Shown: positions 8,818 through 18,753, numbered from the stretch's first letter. The stretch is 64,000 bases of DNA from CAUUCX01 sp041844835 (GCA_041844835.1 JBGZBU010000018.1:99545-163544), one strand, 5' to 3'. The notes: generated from the sequence alone by a model not told the origin. Numbers and translations: made by a program.

Positions 8818-11595
8818 TCACTCTTTATCCACTTCTTTCATCGTAAAGCATTCTATAACGTCACCGACTTTGATATCGTTATAATCTTCAATCCCTATAC
8901 CGCATTCAAATCCCTGGAGCACCTCTTTTACGTCATCTTTGTAGCGTTTCAGCGAGGATATCTTGCCCTCATGAATTACGATGCCGTCTCTTATAAGCCT
9001 TACATCTGAATTTCTTACGATCTTTCCGTTTGTAACATATGCGCCGCCGACCGTTCCGACATTAGGGACCTTAAATGTATCCCTTATCTCAAGATCACCC
9101 AAAACAATTTCTTTGAATTCAGGATCGAGCATTCCCTTGAGGGCGGATTCCACATCATCAATAACATCATATATTACTCTATATGTCCTTATCTCGATGC
9201 CGTCATGCTCCGCCTTTGCCTGCACGGCGCTGCTAGGTCTCACATTAAACCCGATGATAACCGCTCCGGTCGTACCTGCCAGCATTACATCCGATTCGGT
9301 AACGGTACCGACTCCGGTATGGATTATGTTTACCCTCACATTTTGATCCGTGAGTTTTTCAAGAGAGGCAACAAGCGCCCCAACAGACCCCTGCACATCG
9401 CCTTTAATTATGAGATTCAAATCTTTAACTTCACCCGCCTGGATGCTGTTGAACAGGTCTTCAAGTGAAGTGCTCGAATTTCGTTTCATTATCTCTTCAC
9501 GCTGCCTGCTCTTTCTCTGATCCGCGATCTGCCTTGCAATCCTATCCTCTTTTACGACATTGAACTCATCACCTGCCTGAGGGACATCTTCGAGACCGAG
9601 AATTTCCACGGCGGTTGCAGGTCCGGCTTTTTTAATGGTATCACCTCTGAAATTTGTCATAAGTCTCACACGTCCGGCACAAACGCCGGCCACGATGCTG
9701 TCGCCCGTTTTAATGCTTCCGTTCATAACAAGAAGCGTTGCCACAGGGCCCTTTGCCTTGTCAAGACGAGCTTCAACCACGGTCCCGGAGGCAAGCCTGT
9801 TCGGATTTGCTCTCAATTCCAGCACCTCCGCCTGCAAGAGTATCATTTCGAGCAGATCGGTTATTCCTTCGCCGGATTTTGCGGAAACCGGCACACAAAT
9901 CGTATCGCCGCCCCAATCTTCGACCAAAATCCCGTGCTCGGTCAAATCCTGCTTAACCCTGTCAATATTTGCAGCCGGCTTATCTATCTTGTTTATTGCA
10001 ACAATCACGGGAACTCCCGCCGCCTTTGCATGACTGATCGACTCAATGGTCTGCGGCTTGACGGAATCATCCGCAGCGACCACCAAAACGGCAATATCGG
10101 TGATATGAGCACCCCGTGCGCGCATGGCTGTAAACGCTTCATGCCCCGGAGTATCAAGGAAGACTATTTTCTTTCCGTTGATCTGCACCTCTGAAGCACC
10201 GATGTGCTGCGTTATACCGCCGGATTCTTTCGCCGTTACATTTGTATTTCTGATGGCGTCAAGCAGAGAAGTCTTACCGTGATCGACATGTCCCATAACC
10301 GTAATAACGGGAGGACACGACTTGAGATCCTCTTCATTATCCTCAAATTGTTCGATCCCCTCTTCCAATGCCTCATCTTCCACTTTGCCTATTGCCACCG
10401 AAACACCCAGCTCATCCGCCAGAATCAGTAATGTATCCTCATCTATATTCTGGTTGATATTCGCCATTATTCCCATCTTCATAAGACACATGATTACGGA
10501 TGAATGCGTCAAATCAAGCTGTTCGCATAATCCCGCAACGGTAATGGGTACATTTACAATTTTAGTGCCTGCTGGCAATTCATCCATATTAATTTCCGGC
10601 TCCTTTTCGACTACTTTCGGTTTATGTTGTTTTTTAGGCTTCACATGCTTTTCCAGAGAACGTTCCTCAACAGCCCCTTTGCCGCGCTTGCCCTGATCCC
10701 ATTTCGCAAATTTATTTTTATCCTTGTCCTTTTCCTTCTCTCTCCCCTTTTTGGCTTTCTGATCTTTTTGACCTGCTGCGGGAGCCTCGCTTCTCTCCGC
10801 CCGTTTTCGCTGAAAACGCGCTTCCGGAGCTTTTTCTGCGGTTTTATCATATCTTGCTGCCCTTGATTGCTTCTCACCTGCTGCCGAAGATTCCTTCTTT
10901 TTCATCGGCTCCGCCTCTTTTTTAGCCTTATTCTCTTCCTTTGTGTCAATAGCCTTATTTTCCTCAGCTTTTATCTCTTTTCTTGCTTTCGCCACCGGAG
11001 CGGGCTTAATTTCAGAATTTTTCTTTGAAACATCTTCTGCTGAAGTCTCCTCCGAAGCTTCCTTTTTGCCTTCTTTTTGCTTCAAATTTGCATTCTCATC
11101 CTCTTTTTCTTTTTTCACCTCTGCCGCTTTTGGAATTTCTATTGTTTCTTTTCCCTGCTCCGCATCAATATTGACTCTGAAGACACGCCTCTTTGGAAGT
11201 TCATCCTTTGCTTTCAGCTCATCGTTTTCTGCGGCATTTTTGTTTTCATTATCATGAATCGCATCATCCGTCCTGTCATCACGCGCGCTTTTATCGCTTT
11301 TACGAGGCGCCGCTTCTTTTTCCTGATGTTGAGCTTTGGGCGCGACGGCAGCTGCCTGTACTACCACCCTCGGCGAATCCTCCACATTTTTTTTAGGACC
11401 TTTGGGTTTTACCGTCACAATGGTCGTTTCCACATCCCGTCCGTCCTTTATTGATTTTTTTAAATTATTGATATCTTCATCAGTAAGAGTACTCATATGA
11501 CTGCTGACGCTTACCCCTATCTGATTAAGTTTATCCATCAATTCTTTGCTCTTTAGGTCTAATTCCTTTGCAAGCTCATATACTTTTTTAGCCAT
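8818..11595 (-). CDS. infB: Translation initiation factor IF-2
   Basis: GTPase that delivers fMet-tRNA to the 30S subunit. 925 aa: an IF2-N domain (about 1-55), a long, low-complexity lysine/glutamate/alanine region (about 60-335), a second IF2-N element, then the G domain near 425-590 with GHVDHGKT, DTPGHEAF and NKIDK, followed by IF-2 domains II-IV. The charged linker is disordered by composition and explains the large size. Downstream of ylxQ and upstream of rbfA, the standard order. Confidence 0.98.
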   Translation of the reverse strand: MAKKVYELAKELDLKSKELMDKLNQIGVSVSSHMSTLTDEDINNLKKSIKDGRDVETTIVTVKPKGPKKNVEDSPRVVVQAAAVAPKAQHQEKEAAPRKSDKSARDDRTDDAIHDNENKNAAENDELKAKDELPKRRVFRVNIDAEQGKETIEIPKAAEVKKEKEDENANLKQKEGKKEASEETSAEDVSKKNSEIKPAPVAKARKEIKAEENKAIDTKEENKAKKEAEPMKKKESSAAGEKQSRAARYDKTAEKAPEARFQRKRAERSEAPAAGQKDQKAKKGREKEKDKDKNKFAKWDQGKRGKGAVEERSLEKHVKPKKQHKPKVVEKEPEINMDELPAGTKIVNVPITVAGLCEQLDLTHSSVIMCLMKMGIMANINQNIDEDTLLILADELGVSVAIGKVEDEALEEGIEQFEDNEEDLKSCPPVITVMGHVDHGKTSLLDAIRNTNVTAKESGGITQHIGASEVQINGKKIVFLDTPGHEAFTAMRARGAHITDIAVLVVAADDSVKPQTIESISHAKAAGVPVIVAINKIDKPAANIDRVKQDLTEHGILVEDWGGDTICVPVSAKSGEGITDLLEMILLQAEVLELRANPNRLASGTVVEARLDKAKGPVATLLVMNGSIKTGDSIVAGVCAGRVRLMTNFRGDTIKKAGPATAVEILGLEDVPQAGDEFNVVKEDRIARQIADQRKSRQREEIMKRNSSTSLEDLFNSIQAGEVKDLNLIIKGDVQGSVGALVASLEKLTDQNVRVNIIHTGVGTVTESDVMLAGTTGAVIIGFNVRPSSAVQAKAEHDGIEIRTYRVIYDVIDDVESALKGMLDPEFKEIVLGDLEIRDTFKVPNVGTVGGAYVTNGKIVRNSDVRLIRDGIVIHEGKISSLKRYKDDVKEVLQGFECGIGIEDYNDIKVGDVIECFTMKEVDKE

Positions 11596-11646
11596 TCGAG
11601 CACCATCCTTTCACAACTGCTGTAACTTATTTTATATATAATATCT

Positions 11647-11982
11647 TTAAACCGGCTTTTGATCCAATCCGGACTGTTTTTTGGAAAATTCGGCAATTAT
11701 TGCGCCGGCTAAATTGGGTTCGTACACACCGACAACTCCTACGCCGTTCACACCTATCGCACCCGATATTTCATCAGTTGTTCCCGCCTCGAAACACGCC
11801 GTGTCACTTTCGGCGGAAATCGCTTTCAATTTCTTTTTAGTATTGTCCGATATATCCGCGGCAAGAAGAATCAAGTTGAGCCTGCCTTTATGCTTCAAAT
11901 GATTCAAAATTGTCTTTTGCCCTATGAGGACTTTGCCGGCTTTCCTTGCCAATCCCAGATATTTCAAATATCCTTCCATCAT
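11647..11982 (-). CDS. ylxQ: L7Ae-family RNA-binding protein YlxQ
   Basis: 111-aa protein of the L7Ae/L30e/Gadd45 RNA-binding superfamily, usually found between ylxR and infB. The family segment is YLGLARKAGKVLIGQKTIL followed by LILLAADISDNTKKKL. It probably binds a kink-turn RNA; the target is not known from sequence. Two adjacent ATGs are possible starts. Confidence 0.88.
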   Translation of the reverse strand: MMEGYLKYLGLARKAGKVLIGQKTILNHLKHKGRLNLILLAADISDNTKKKLKAISAESDTACFEAGTTDEISGAIGVNGVGVVGVYEPNLAGAIIAEFSKKQSGLDQKPV

Positions 11983-12006
11983 AACTCCCGCTGCACAAGC
12001 TCATAC

Positions 12007-12264
12007 TCAAATATCCTGCAGTTTCGCGCGAAGTGCCGACAAATTCTCGGATGATATATCACGCATCAAACTCCTTTGTATGCCTTTTTTTTTATACGCC
12101 TTTTCCAGACACGCGTCATCTCTGCACAAATAAACGCCTCTGCCCTTTGCGCGCCCCTGCAGATCCACACTCAATTCTCCATTGTAGTATACGATGCGTA
12201 TAAGTTCGCTTTTCGGTTTTGAAATTCCGCAACCGACACACCGCCGCATAGGAAGTCCGCTCAT
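12007..12264 (-). CDS. ylxR: YlxR (DUF448) RNA-binding protein
   Basis: 85-aa small basic protein with the family opening PMRRCVGCG (a CxxC pair) and GRAKGRGVYLC. Work on YlxR in other bacteria links it to RNA binding and RNase P regulation; that is family knowledge. Its ATG overlaps the nusA stop (ATGA), showing tight coupling. Confidence 0.9.
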   Translation of the reverse strand: MSGLPMRRCVGCGISKPKSELIRIVYYNGELSVDLQGRAKGRGVYLCRDDACLEKAYKKKGIQRSLMRDISSENLSALRAKLQDI

Positions 12265-13412
12265 ATCCCGTCCTCTCCGTCCGCCTCTTCGGAAAAAGCA
12301 TAATCGGCATCAGAATCAATATCAACATTTACAATCTCCGGATCATCGGAAAATTCGTATTCAGCAAGCGCTTCACCATTATTATATTGAGAACTGCTCT
12401 TTATATCAATCTTCCATCCGGAAACCTTTGCGGCAAGTCTGACATTCTGTCCTTCCTTACCGATGGCAAGCGAAAGCTGATAATCAGGAACAATTGCTAT
12501 TGCGGATTTCTCTCCACTGATTAATATAACCTTTTCCACTTTTGCAGGTCTGAGCACATTTGCAATCAATTCAACAGGATCATCGCTCCACTCTATTATA
12601 TCTATTCTTTCATCGAAAAGCTCATTGCTTATCGTTTGCACTCTCATTCCTCTAGAGCCTACGCATGCACCGAGGGGATCGATTCCGCTCTCAAGAGCCG
12701 CAACTGCAATCTTTGTACGGGAACCCGCTTCACGCGCAATACCCTTTATTTCAACCATCCCGTCCGCGATTTCAGGCACCTCGAATTCAAAGAGCTTTTT
12801 TACAAGTCCCGGATGGGAACGCGACAAATATACCTGCGGTCCTTTGTTGGTTTTCTTAACGTCCATTATATAGACCTTGAGTTTGTTGTTTACGACATAA
12901 CGCTCTCCGGGAGTCTGCTCGTTGATCGGAAGAATCCCCTCGGCTTTACCGAGATTGAGGAAAACGATGCCTCGTCTGATGCGCTGGATATTGCCGGTCA
13001 CGATCTCGCCCTGTCTGGTGCTGAAATCGTCAAAAACCATGCTGCGCTCAGCCTCGCGCAACCTCTGCACAACCACCTGTTTCGCTGTCTGGGCAGCAAT
13101 TCGCCCGAAACTTTCCGGCGTCACCGTATACTCGAGAATGTCCCCGATCTGCAATTCTGAATTCATTGCTTTCGCATCCTCGATTGACACCTCCGATGTC
13201 GGATCCATTACTTCTTCCACCACTTCTTTCTGCTTCAGCACCTCAAATTCGCCCTTTGCAGGATCAATGCACACCCTGATGTTTTGCGCGGAATCATATT
13301 CCTTTTTATATGCCGACACCAATGCCGATTCCATCGAGTCAATCAACACATCTTTTGAAATGCCTCTTTCTTTTTCAAGTTGATCAAGTGCTTCAATAAA
13401 TTCTAAATTCAT
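12261..13412 (-). CDS. nusA: Transcription termination/antitermination factor NusA
   Basis: Binds RNA polymerase and nascent RNA to tune pausing and termination. 383 aa: N-terminal polymerase-binding domain (about 1-125), S1 domain (about 130-200), and two KH domains (about 205-345, with DPLGACVGSRGMR and LAIGKEGQNVRLAAKL-like segments). An acidic C-terminal tail follows; the AR repeats of enterobacterial NusA are absent, as expected for Firmicutes. Confidence 0.97.
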   Translation of the reverse strand: MNLEFIEALDQLEKERGISKDVLIDSMESALVSAYKKEYDSAQNIRVCIDPAKGEFEVLKQKEVVEEVMDPTSEVSIEDAKAMNSELQIGDILEYTVTPESFGRIAAQTAKQVVVQRLREAERSMVFDDFSTRQGEIVTGNIQRIRRGIVFLNLGKAEGILPINEQTPGERYVVNNKLKVYIMDVKKTNKGPQVYLSRSHPGLVKKLFEFEVPEIADGMVEIKGIAREAGSRTKIAVAALESGIDPLGACVGSRGMRVQTISNELFDERIDIIEWSDDPVELIANVLRPAKVEKVILISGEKSAIAIVPDYQLSLAIGKEGQNVRLAAKVSGWKIDIKSSSQYNNGEALAEYEFSDDPEIVNVDIDSDADYAFSEEADGEDGI

Positions 13413-13427
13413 ACTAAATTCCCTCTT

Positions 13428-13925
13428 TCAAAAATTAAAAACCGGAACTAACCTTACTTTTGCCATATCCTTATAGAGAAACTCCCGTTTCTCCGAATCA
13501 TTCCCGCAGCACACCGATGTCGTTATTTTTTCCGAGTCGGCACTCACGAGCGTGGCTGTCAATTGCTTCACACCATTAAAAGCTTTGTATAAATTTATCT
13601 CCACCTCTCTGCCTATGAAGCGCTCAAAATCGACCTGCTCATATAGCTGTCTGTCGAGTCCCGGTGAAGATACTTCAAGATAATATTTTGCATTCGTTAT
13701 ATCAAGCTCATCCAATCTGCCACTAAGAAAATTGCTCACCTTTTCACAATCTTCTATGCTTATTGGAGCTCCCTCCGCCTCACCGGCATTCCTCTTGTTT
13801 TCAATAAAAACCCTGAGATAATAATCTCTGCCCTCTTTATCATAACCGACATGATAAAGTTCATAACCCTCCTGATCGAGATAAGAATCGAGTTCGGCGG
13901 CTACAAGGTCTCTTATGTTCTTCAT
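13428..13925 (-). CDS. rimP: Ribosome maturation factor RimP
   Basis: Needed for 30S assembly. 165 aa with the N-terminal domain (YELYHVGYDKEGRDYYLRVFIE) and the signature YYLEVSSPGLDR near 105, then an SH3-like C-terminal domain. First gene of the operon, with AGGAG 6 nt from the ATG, behind a clear promoter and a leader hairpin. Confidence 0.96.
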   Translation of the reverse strand: MKNIRDLVAAELDSYLDQEGYELYHVGYDKEGRDYYLRVFIENKRNAGEAEGAPISIEDCEKVSNFLSGRLDELDITNAKYYLEVSSPGLDRQLYEQVDFERFIGREVEINLYKAFNGVKQLTATLVSADSEKITTSVCCGNDSEKREFLYKDMAKVRLVPVFNF

Positions 13926-13939
13926 GTTTCGCTCCTAAA

Positions 13940-13966
13940 AGAACGAGTGGCCGTATGACCACTCGC
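13940..13966 (-). promoter_or_regulatory. Leader hairpin before rimP
   Basis: On the minus strand GCGAGTGG and CCACTCG arms close an 8-nt loop and are followed by TTCTTTT, then the rimP ribosome binding site. It lies about 25-50 nt after the predicted transcript start, so it may be an attenuator or a stabilising leader stem. No function is proven. Confidence 0.5.
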
Positions 13967-13994
13967 AGAAACAACAGTATAGTTCAATATGTGG

Positions 13995-14023
13995 ATTATA
14001 CCATACCGGTAAAAACAATGCAA
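13995..14023 (-). promoter_or_regulatory. Promoter of rimP-nusA-infB operon
   Basis: On the minus strand TTGCAT (14018-14023) and a perfect TATAAT (13995-14000) are separated by 17 nt. Start of transcription is expected near 13988, giving a leader of about 60 nt. Confidence 0.75.
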
Positions 14024-14369
14024 ATCATATTCTCCACATATTCGCTGTTCAGCCGTTTTTACATGATTTTGCAACGGAAAAGTCAAAGCGCAACCTGCCG
14101 CAACCTATGAAATGATAAAAAATAATAACAACGCTGCTGTTATAATCGGATGCCGCGCGATAATTTCGCCGTCAAATCACGGAAAAACAACAAAAATATA
14201 TACACCGGAATCAGCTGCGATGATACAATAGTTGCAGCAATTATGATAAAATCATCTCGGCGGATCGAAATAACCGGTGAGTTGGAGTAAAATGAAAAAG
14301 TAAAATACGAGTTTAATGAAGTTTATTTAAGACCTTTATTTAACTTTGATATGAAAGAAATAATTTGAT
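14024..14369. other. Intergenic region between rimP and transporter gene
   Basis: About 350 bp of A/T-rich sequence between divergent genes. The only structure I see is a tandem duplication of a 19-bp unit (14345-14363 and 14364-14382, one mismatch) that carries the start codon of the downstream transporter gene and a duplicate ATG. No RNA gene or further ORF is supported. Confidence 0.6.
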
Positions 14370-15293
14370 ATGGAAGAAATAATCAGTAGAAAAAGAGGAA
14401 TGTTATATGTAATTCTAGCCACGCTTTTCTGGGGCTTTATGGGGATAAGCAGCCGGTGGCTCAGTGAATTCGGATTGTCATACGCCAATATTTCTTTGGT
14501 AAGATGCGTGCTTGCAGCCACATCGTTTTCTCTTTATTCATTTATCAATAATCGCCGAGCATTTAAAATCGATCCCGTCAGCCTGATAATAATCTTTTTC
14601 TTCGGGGTGTTTTCCATTGCGATGGGGTTCATATTCTATTCCGCATCGGTGGAGCGCATTCCTATTGCTATTGCAACGGTACTCATGTTCTCCAATCCGA
14701 TATGGGTCTCCCTTTACAGCGCCATACTTTTCAGAGAACGAATTACAAAAAAAACCGCGATGATTATCTCATCGAGCATATTGGGCTGCCTTCTTCTCAT
14801 GGATGTGTTTTCAAATGACGCGTCAAATCTCGATACGATCGGCGTTCTGGGCGGCATTGGCAATGGGATGACATTCGCCTCTCAGATCGTAATCCCGAAA
14901 TATTTTAAACACAGATTCACTTCAGATACTATGATATTATACGGTTTCTGGAGCGCTGCGATTTTTCTTCTTTTTCTCGCAAAACCCGCTGAAATATTTC
15001 AAACGATAAACACTGCGGAGCGTCCCGCATTTCTTATATTCAATCTGCTGATTATCGGTATAGTATGCACTATCTTTGCAAATACCTTCTACATAAAATC
15101 CGCTGAACACCTGTCCACCACCACAACCAGTCTTATGGTCTCATTGGAGCCGGTCTTTGCAACTTTTTTCGCTTTTATCATATTCGGCGAAGTAATCGCA
15201 GGAATTCAGCTGATCGGAGCGATGATAGTCATAGGTTCCATACTTGCACTTGTTCTGACATCATCTCCAAAAGCAAGCAAATCCAATAAGTAA
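14370..15293 (+). CDS. EamA/DMT-family transporter
   Basis: Membrane exporter of the drug/metabolite transporter superfamily, 307 aa with about ten hydrophobic helices in two EamA halves (about 8-140 and 155-295). The second half holds the typical TTTSLMVSLEPVFATFFAFIIFGE motif region. Substrate unknown; amino acids or metabolites are usual. The ATG at 14370 lies in the second copy of a 19-bp tandem repeat and has no strong ribosome binding site, so the start is tentative. Monocistronic, between the rimP operon and the amidase. Confidence 0.85.
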   Translation: MEEIISRKRGMLYVILATLFWGFMGISSRWLSEFGLSYANISLVRCVLAATSFSLYSFINNRRAFKIDPVSLIIIFFFGVFSIAMGFIFYSASVERIPIAIATVLMFSNPIWVSLYSAILFRERITKKTAMIISSSILGCLLLMDVFSNDASNLDTIGVLGGIGNGMTFASQIVIPKYFKHRFTSDTMILYGFWSAAIFLLFLAKPAEIFQTINTAERPAFLIFNLLIIGIVCTIFANTFYIKSAEHLSTTTTSLMVSLEPVFATFFAFIIFGEVIAGIQLIGAMIVIGSILALVLTSSPKASKSNK

Positions 15294-15429
15294 AGTGAAT
15301 GGGTAAATTAAATATATGTTACAAACGGATAAATGATATGGCATTTTCCCCGTACTGTATCTATAATTGTTTTAAAAGGGTTTTTTATACTGTTTTATAG
15401 TGTTTCAGATTAACATAAGGGGGATCACA

Positions 15430-16611
15430 ATGGGGAAATTATACTTATTTTCTGCCGATAAAATCAATTTTCGCAATTCAATCAGAGGAATTTTAATAAT
15501 AACGCTTGCCGCCCTGATATGCGGTTTATTTTCTCTATTCGCACGCGGATCATACGCCGCTGCCGAGCCCGTGTACATACAAATCGACGGCAATATAATT
15601 GCAACGGATACTGCGCCCGAAATCAAAAATGGCAGAACCATGGTTCCCATAAGAGCGATCTCAGAAGGGCTCGGATACGACGTCGCGTGGAATGCTCATA
15701 ATTACACAGTGATTATTACCGGTATGCAGGGAGAGACGAAAAAATTGGTGGGGGTTGCAATTGGCGACAATATAATTATGATTGACGGGAAACCCAAGAA
15801 AATGGACACAAAACCGTACATAAAGATGCCCGAAAACCGCGCCATGATCCCTTTGCGCGTTATTTCGGAAGCGATGGGATGTGTTGTCTCATGGGATGAG
15901 CTTAGCAGAACCGTGAGCATAAAAACGAATAAAACAAGTAAAACAGATGAACCGAATGAACCCGCTGCCGAAAAACCGCAAGTCCCCCCTGCAGATTCCG
16001 TTCCCGTAGTGCCTCCTGATTATAATCCTTACAAAGACGGTCAATTGATAGTCGCACTTGATCCGGGGCACGGGAAAAATACGGCGGGGAAAAGAAGCCC
16101 CGATGAATCGCTTTTTGAATATGAATTCAATAGAGCCGTAGCGTACAGAGTGCGTGACATTCTGACGGCTCAGGGTATCAATGTTGTAATGACGGTTCCG
16201 GATAACGATCTCACCGATATCCCTTTGAGAGAGCGAACGAACATTGCAAATGCGGCAAAAGCCGATGTGTTTGTCAGCTTTCATGCCAACGCATTCAAGA
16301 ACGCATGGAGTGAACATAGAGGCTGGGAAATTTACTATAAGCCGAATGACAATTTTTCAAAAGACTTGGCAAAATACATTAAAAACGCCTCTTTCCCATC
16401 TTCCGGAGAAGGAATGGGAATCCCGTTCAGAGGTATCAAAACGGAACGTTTTTTTGTGATACGCCACACTGAAATGCCGGCGGTATTGATAGAACATGCT
16501 TTTATGACAAATATTGATGAATGCGCTCTGCTTAAAACCGAAGAATTCAGAGATAAAGCCGCGCGTGCCGACGCAAAAGGAATAATGGACTTTATCCATT
16601 CTTTTAAATAG
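15430..16611 (+). CDS. N-acetylmuramoyl-L-alanine amidase with stalk domain
   Basis: Secreted cell-wall hydrolase, 393 aa. A signal-peptide-like segment occupies about 18-43 (IRGILIITLAALICGLFSLF, then YAAA). Next is a copper-amine-oxidase N-terminal-like 'stalk' domain (about 47-165; NGRTMVPIRAISEGLG and NRAMIPLRVISEAMG are its repeated halves), a proline-rich linker (about 175-205), and an Amidase_3 domain (about 210-392) with zinc ligands in DPGHGKN, the Glu of EYEFN, and SFHAN. The ATG at 15430 has GGGGG 7 nt upstream; an upstream in-frame GTG at 15400 is less likely. Probably acts in wall remodelling. Confidence 0.92.
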   Translation: MGKLYLFSADKINFRNSIRGILIITLAALICGLFSLFARGSYAAAEPVYIQIDGNIIATDTAPEIKNGRTMVPIRAISEGLGYDVAWNAHNYTVIITGMQGETKKLVGVAIGDNIIMIDGKPKKMDTKPYIKMPENRAMIPLRVISEAMGCVVSWDELSRTVSIKTNKTSKTDEPNEPAAEKPQVPPADSVPVVPPDYNPYKDGQLIVALDPGHGKNTAGKRSPDESLFEYEFNRAVAYRVRDILTAQGINVVMTVPDNDLTDIPLRERTNIANAAKADVFVSFHANAFKNAWSEHRGWEIYYKPNDNFSKDLAKYIKNASFPSSGEGMGIPFRGIKTERFFVIRHTEMPAVLIEHAFMTNIDECALLKTEEFRDKAARADAKGIMDFIHSFK

Positions 16612-16637
16612 CGCACAGTTTAAATAAAGATAAAAAA

Positions 16638-17723
16638 TTATTTATCATATTCGACAATCATTTGCTCGAGTTCGGATAAAATCTGAGCTTCGGGCACTTT
16701 TTTTATTATTTCACCTTTCGAAAAAATAAGTCCCTCTCCTACACCGCAGGCAACTCCCAAATCCGCTTCCCTGGCCTCACCGGGACCGTTTACGGCGCAT
16801 CCCATTATTGCCAGGCGCAAACCGGAAACAAGACCGCGCTGTCTGCGTTCCTTTATCCAAGCGGGGATTTTCGCTTCAACAAGCTCCGCCAATCCGGCAA
16901 GATCGACTCCGGTTCGTCCGCAAGTGGGACAAGATATTAAATCTATTTCCGGAACGCGCATACCGCCAGCTTCCAAAATATTGCGAGCGACCTCAATCTC
17001 CGCAATCGGGCTGCCTGTAATAGAAACGCGCAGGGTATCCCCGATGCCGGCAAGCAACAGTCCACCTATACCTACAGCCGATTTTACTATTGCACGAACC
17101 CCGCTGCCCGCTTCCGTAACTCCAATGTGAAGAGGATAATCTGATTGTTTTTCAGCAAGCATGTACGCATCATAGTTCAATCTGACATCGGAAGATTTGA
17201 TCGATAAAACGATATCCGAAAAGCCGAATTTTTCAAGTTTTTCAGCGTTCATAAGCGCAGATTCGACAAGGCCCTCCGCAGTTGCACCGCCATACTTTTT
17301 TAATATATTTTTTTCAAGCGATCCTGAATTGACTCCGACTCTAACAGGAATTCCGGCGGATTCGGCAGCCCTTGCCACCTCTCGTATCCTCTCGTCCGAT
17401 CCGATATTTCCCGGATTTATTCTTATTTTATCCGCACCCTGCTCAATTGCCAGTAATGCCAATTTATAATCGAAATGTATGTCTGCGACCAGAGGAACAG
17501 TGATATTTTTAAGTGCAAGCTCCCCTTTGATCTTGCCGAGCGCCATCCCCGCTTCTTGATCCGGTACGGCAATCCGCACAATATCGCATCCCGCACGAAA
17601 AAGCTCCTCAATCTGCCGACAAGTGGCGCGCACATCCCTCGTATCCGTGTTTGTCATCGACTGGATACTGACCGGAGAACCGCCCCCTATCTTTACATTG
17701 CCGCAAAAAACAGCTTTACTCAT
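16638..17723 (-). CDS. ispG: 4-hydroxy-3-methylbut-2-enyl diphosphate synthase
   Basis: Iron-sulfur enzyme of the MEP isoprenoid pathway (MEcPP to HMBPP). 361 aa: TIM-barrel domain with IQSMTNTDTRDV, IVRIAVPD and RINPGNIG, then a C-terminal [4Fe-4S] domain with CPTCGRTGVDL and MGCAVNGPGEA carrying the cluster cysteines. Last gene of the pyrH-ispG block, 20 nt after rseP. The organism therefore uses the MEP route, as dxr confirms. Confidence 0.97.
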   Translation of the reverse strand: MSKAVFCGNVKIGGGSPVSIQSMTNTDTRDVRATCRQIEELFRAGCDIVRIAVPDQEAGMALGKIKGELALKNITVPLVADIHFDYKLALLAIEQGADKIRINPGNIGSDERIREVARAAESAGIPVRVGVNSGSLEKNILKKYGGATAEGLVESALMNAEKLEKFGFSDIVLSIKSSDVRLNYDAYMLAEKQSDYPLHIGVTEAGSGVRAIVKSAVGIGGLLLAGIGDTLRVSITGSPIAEIEVARNILEAGGMRVPEIDLISCPTCGRTGVDLAGLAELVEAKIPAWIKERRQRGLVSGLRLAIMGCAVNGPGEAREADLGVACGVGEGLIFSKGEIIKKVPEAQILSELEQMIVEYDK

Positions 17724-17742
17724 AATAAACCTCGAATCCTGC

Positions 17743-18753
17743 TCAACCTCTGTTTAAAATGAAACGCCCTATATCATTCCATGTGACATAAATCATGAGT
17801 GCAAAAAGTAACGCCATACCTATCAGATTGATTTTCATCTCGACATTTTCGCTAAAACGTCCCCTGCTTACTGCGCGAATTATTGCAAAAAGCAATCTAC
17901 CGCCGTCAAGCGCCGGAAGAGGCAGCATATTTATTATAGCCAAATTCAAACTTATAAGTGCCGTTATATAAAAAACATACTGTAATCCCAACGAAGCCGA
18001 ATCTCCTACAACATAAGCTATTCCGACCGGACCCGACAACTCTTTTGCGGACACCTTGCCGCTGACGAGCTGCCCTAAGACATCATACATAAAATGTCCC
18101 ATTTTTGTGATTGATTTGACACCATAAACCACAGCTCTTGCAGGATTTCTTTCAATTTTGCTGGTGACCCCGATAATTTTTCTGCCGTCTTTTTCAGCGA
18201 CATCGGTAACAAATACTTTTTCTTCGCCGTCTCTCACAACTTTTATTCGCACGCTCTCATCTGCTGCCTCGCTCAAGAGGACGGAAAAATCTTTCCATTC
18301 CTTTACAGGTTTCCCGTCAACGGCAACGATTCTGTCTCCCGCTTTAATGCCTGCAATCTCAGCCATTCCGCCCGCGGTGACGCCGCTTATTGATGTGGTC
18401 GGCATCCCCGTATACATGAATATGGCGATCATGATTATCAATGCCGTAAGCAGATTCATAAAAGATCCCGCAACAAGAATTTTTGCTTTTACCGCCAATG
18501 ACTTATTGCTGAACGATCTGACATCGTTTGAATCCTCATCTTCCCCCTCAATACTGCAAAATCCGCCGATAGGAAGTATCCTCAGGGAATATTCCGTTTC
18601 CCCTTTTTGGCGCTTGAAAAGAACAGGCCCCATACCTATAGCAAACTTGTTCACTTTGACGCCTGATGTTTTTGCCGCAAAGAAATGTCCGAGTTCATGT
18701 ACAAACACCAAAAACATCAATATCAGTGCAGTATAAACTATCATCTTAACCAT
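17743..18753 (-). CDS. rseP: Site-2 zinc metalloprotease RseP (M50)
   Basis: Intramembrane protease, 336 aa, that cleaves membrane-bound regulators or leftover signal peptides. The zinc site HELGH lies in the first helix (about 20-24), the third ligand region is NMLPLPALDGGR near 280, and a single PDZ domain (about 110-190; AGIKAGDRIVAVDG) sits between membrane segments. The ATG at 18753 is chosen because AAAGGGG lies 7 nt upstream and it removes an overlap with dxr. Confidence 0.94.
   Translation of the reverse strand: MVKMIVYTALILMFLVFVHELGHFFAAKTSGVKVNKFAIGMGPVLFKRQKGETEYSLRILPIGGFCSIEGEDEDSNDVRSFSNKSLAVKAKILVAGSFMNLLTALIIMIAIFMYTGMPTTSISGVTAGGMAEIAGIKAGDRIVAVDGKPVKEWKDFSVLLSEAADESVRIKVVRDGEEKVFVTDVAEKDGRKIIGVTSKIERNPARAVVYGVKSITKMGHFMYDVLGQLVSGKVSAKELSGPVGIAYVVGDSASLGLQYVFYITALISLNLAIINMLPLPALDGGRLLFAIIRAVSRGRFSENVEMKINLIGMALLFALMIYVTWNDIGRFILNRG

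Noticed and set aside
10322..11454. Plus-strand ORFs opposite infB
   Set aside because: Result from the biased lysine/glutamate codons of the IF-2 linker read backwards (Ser/Phe-rich).
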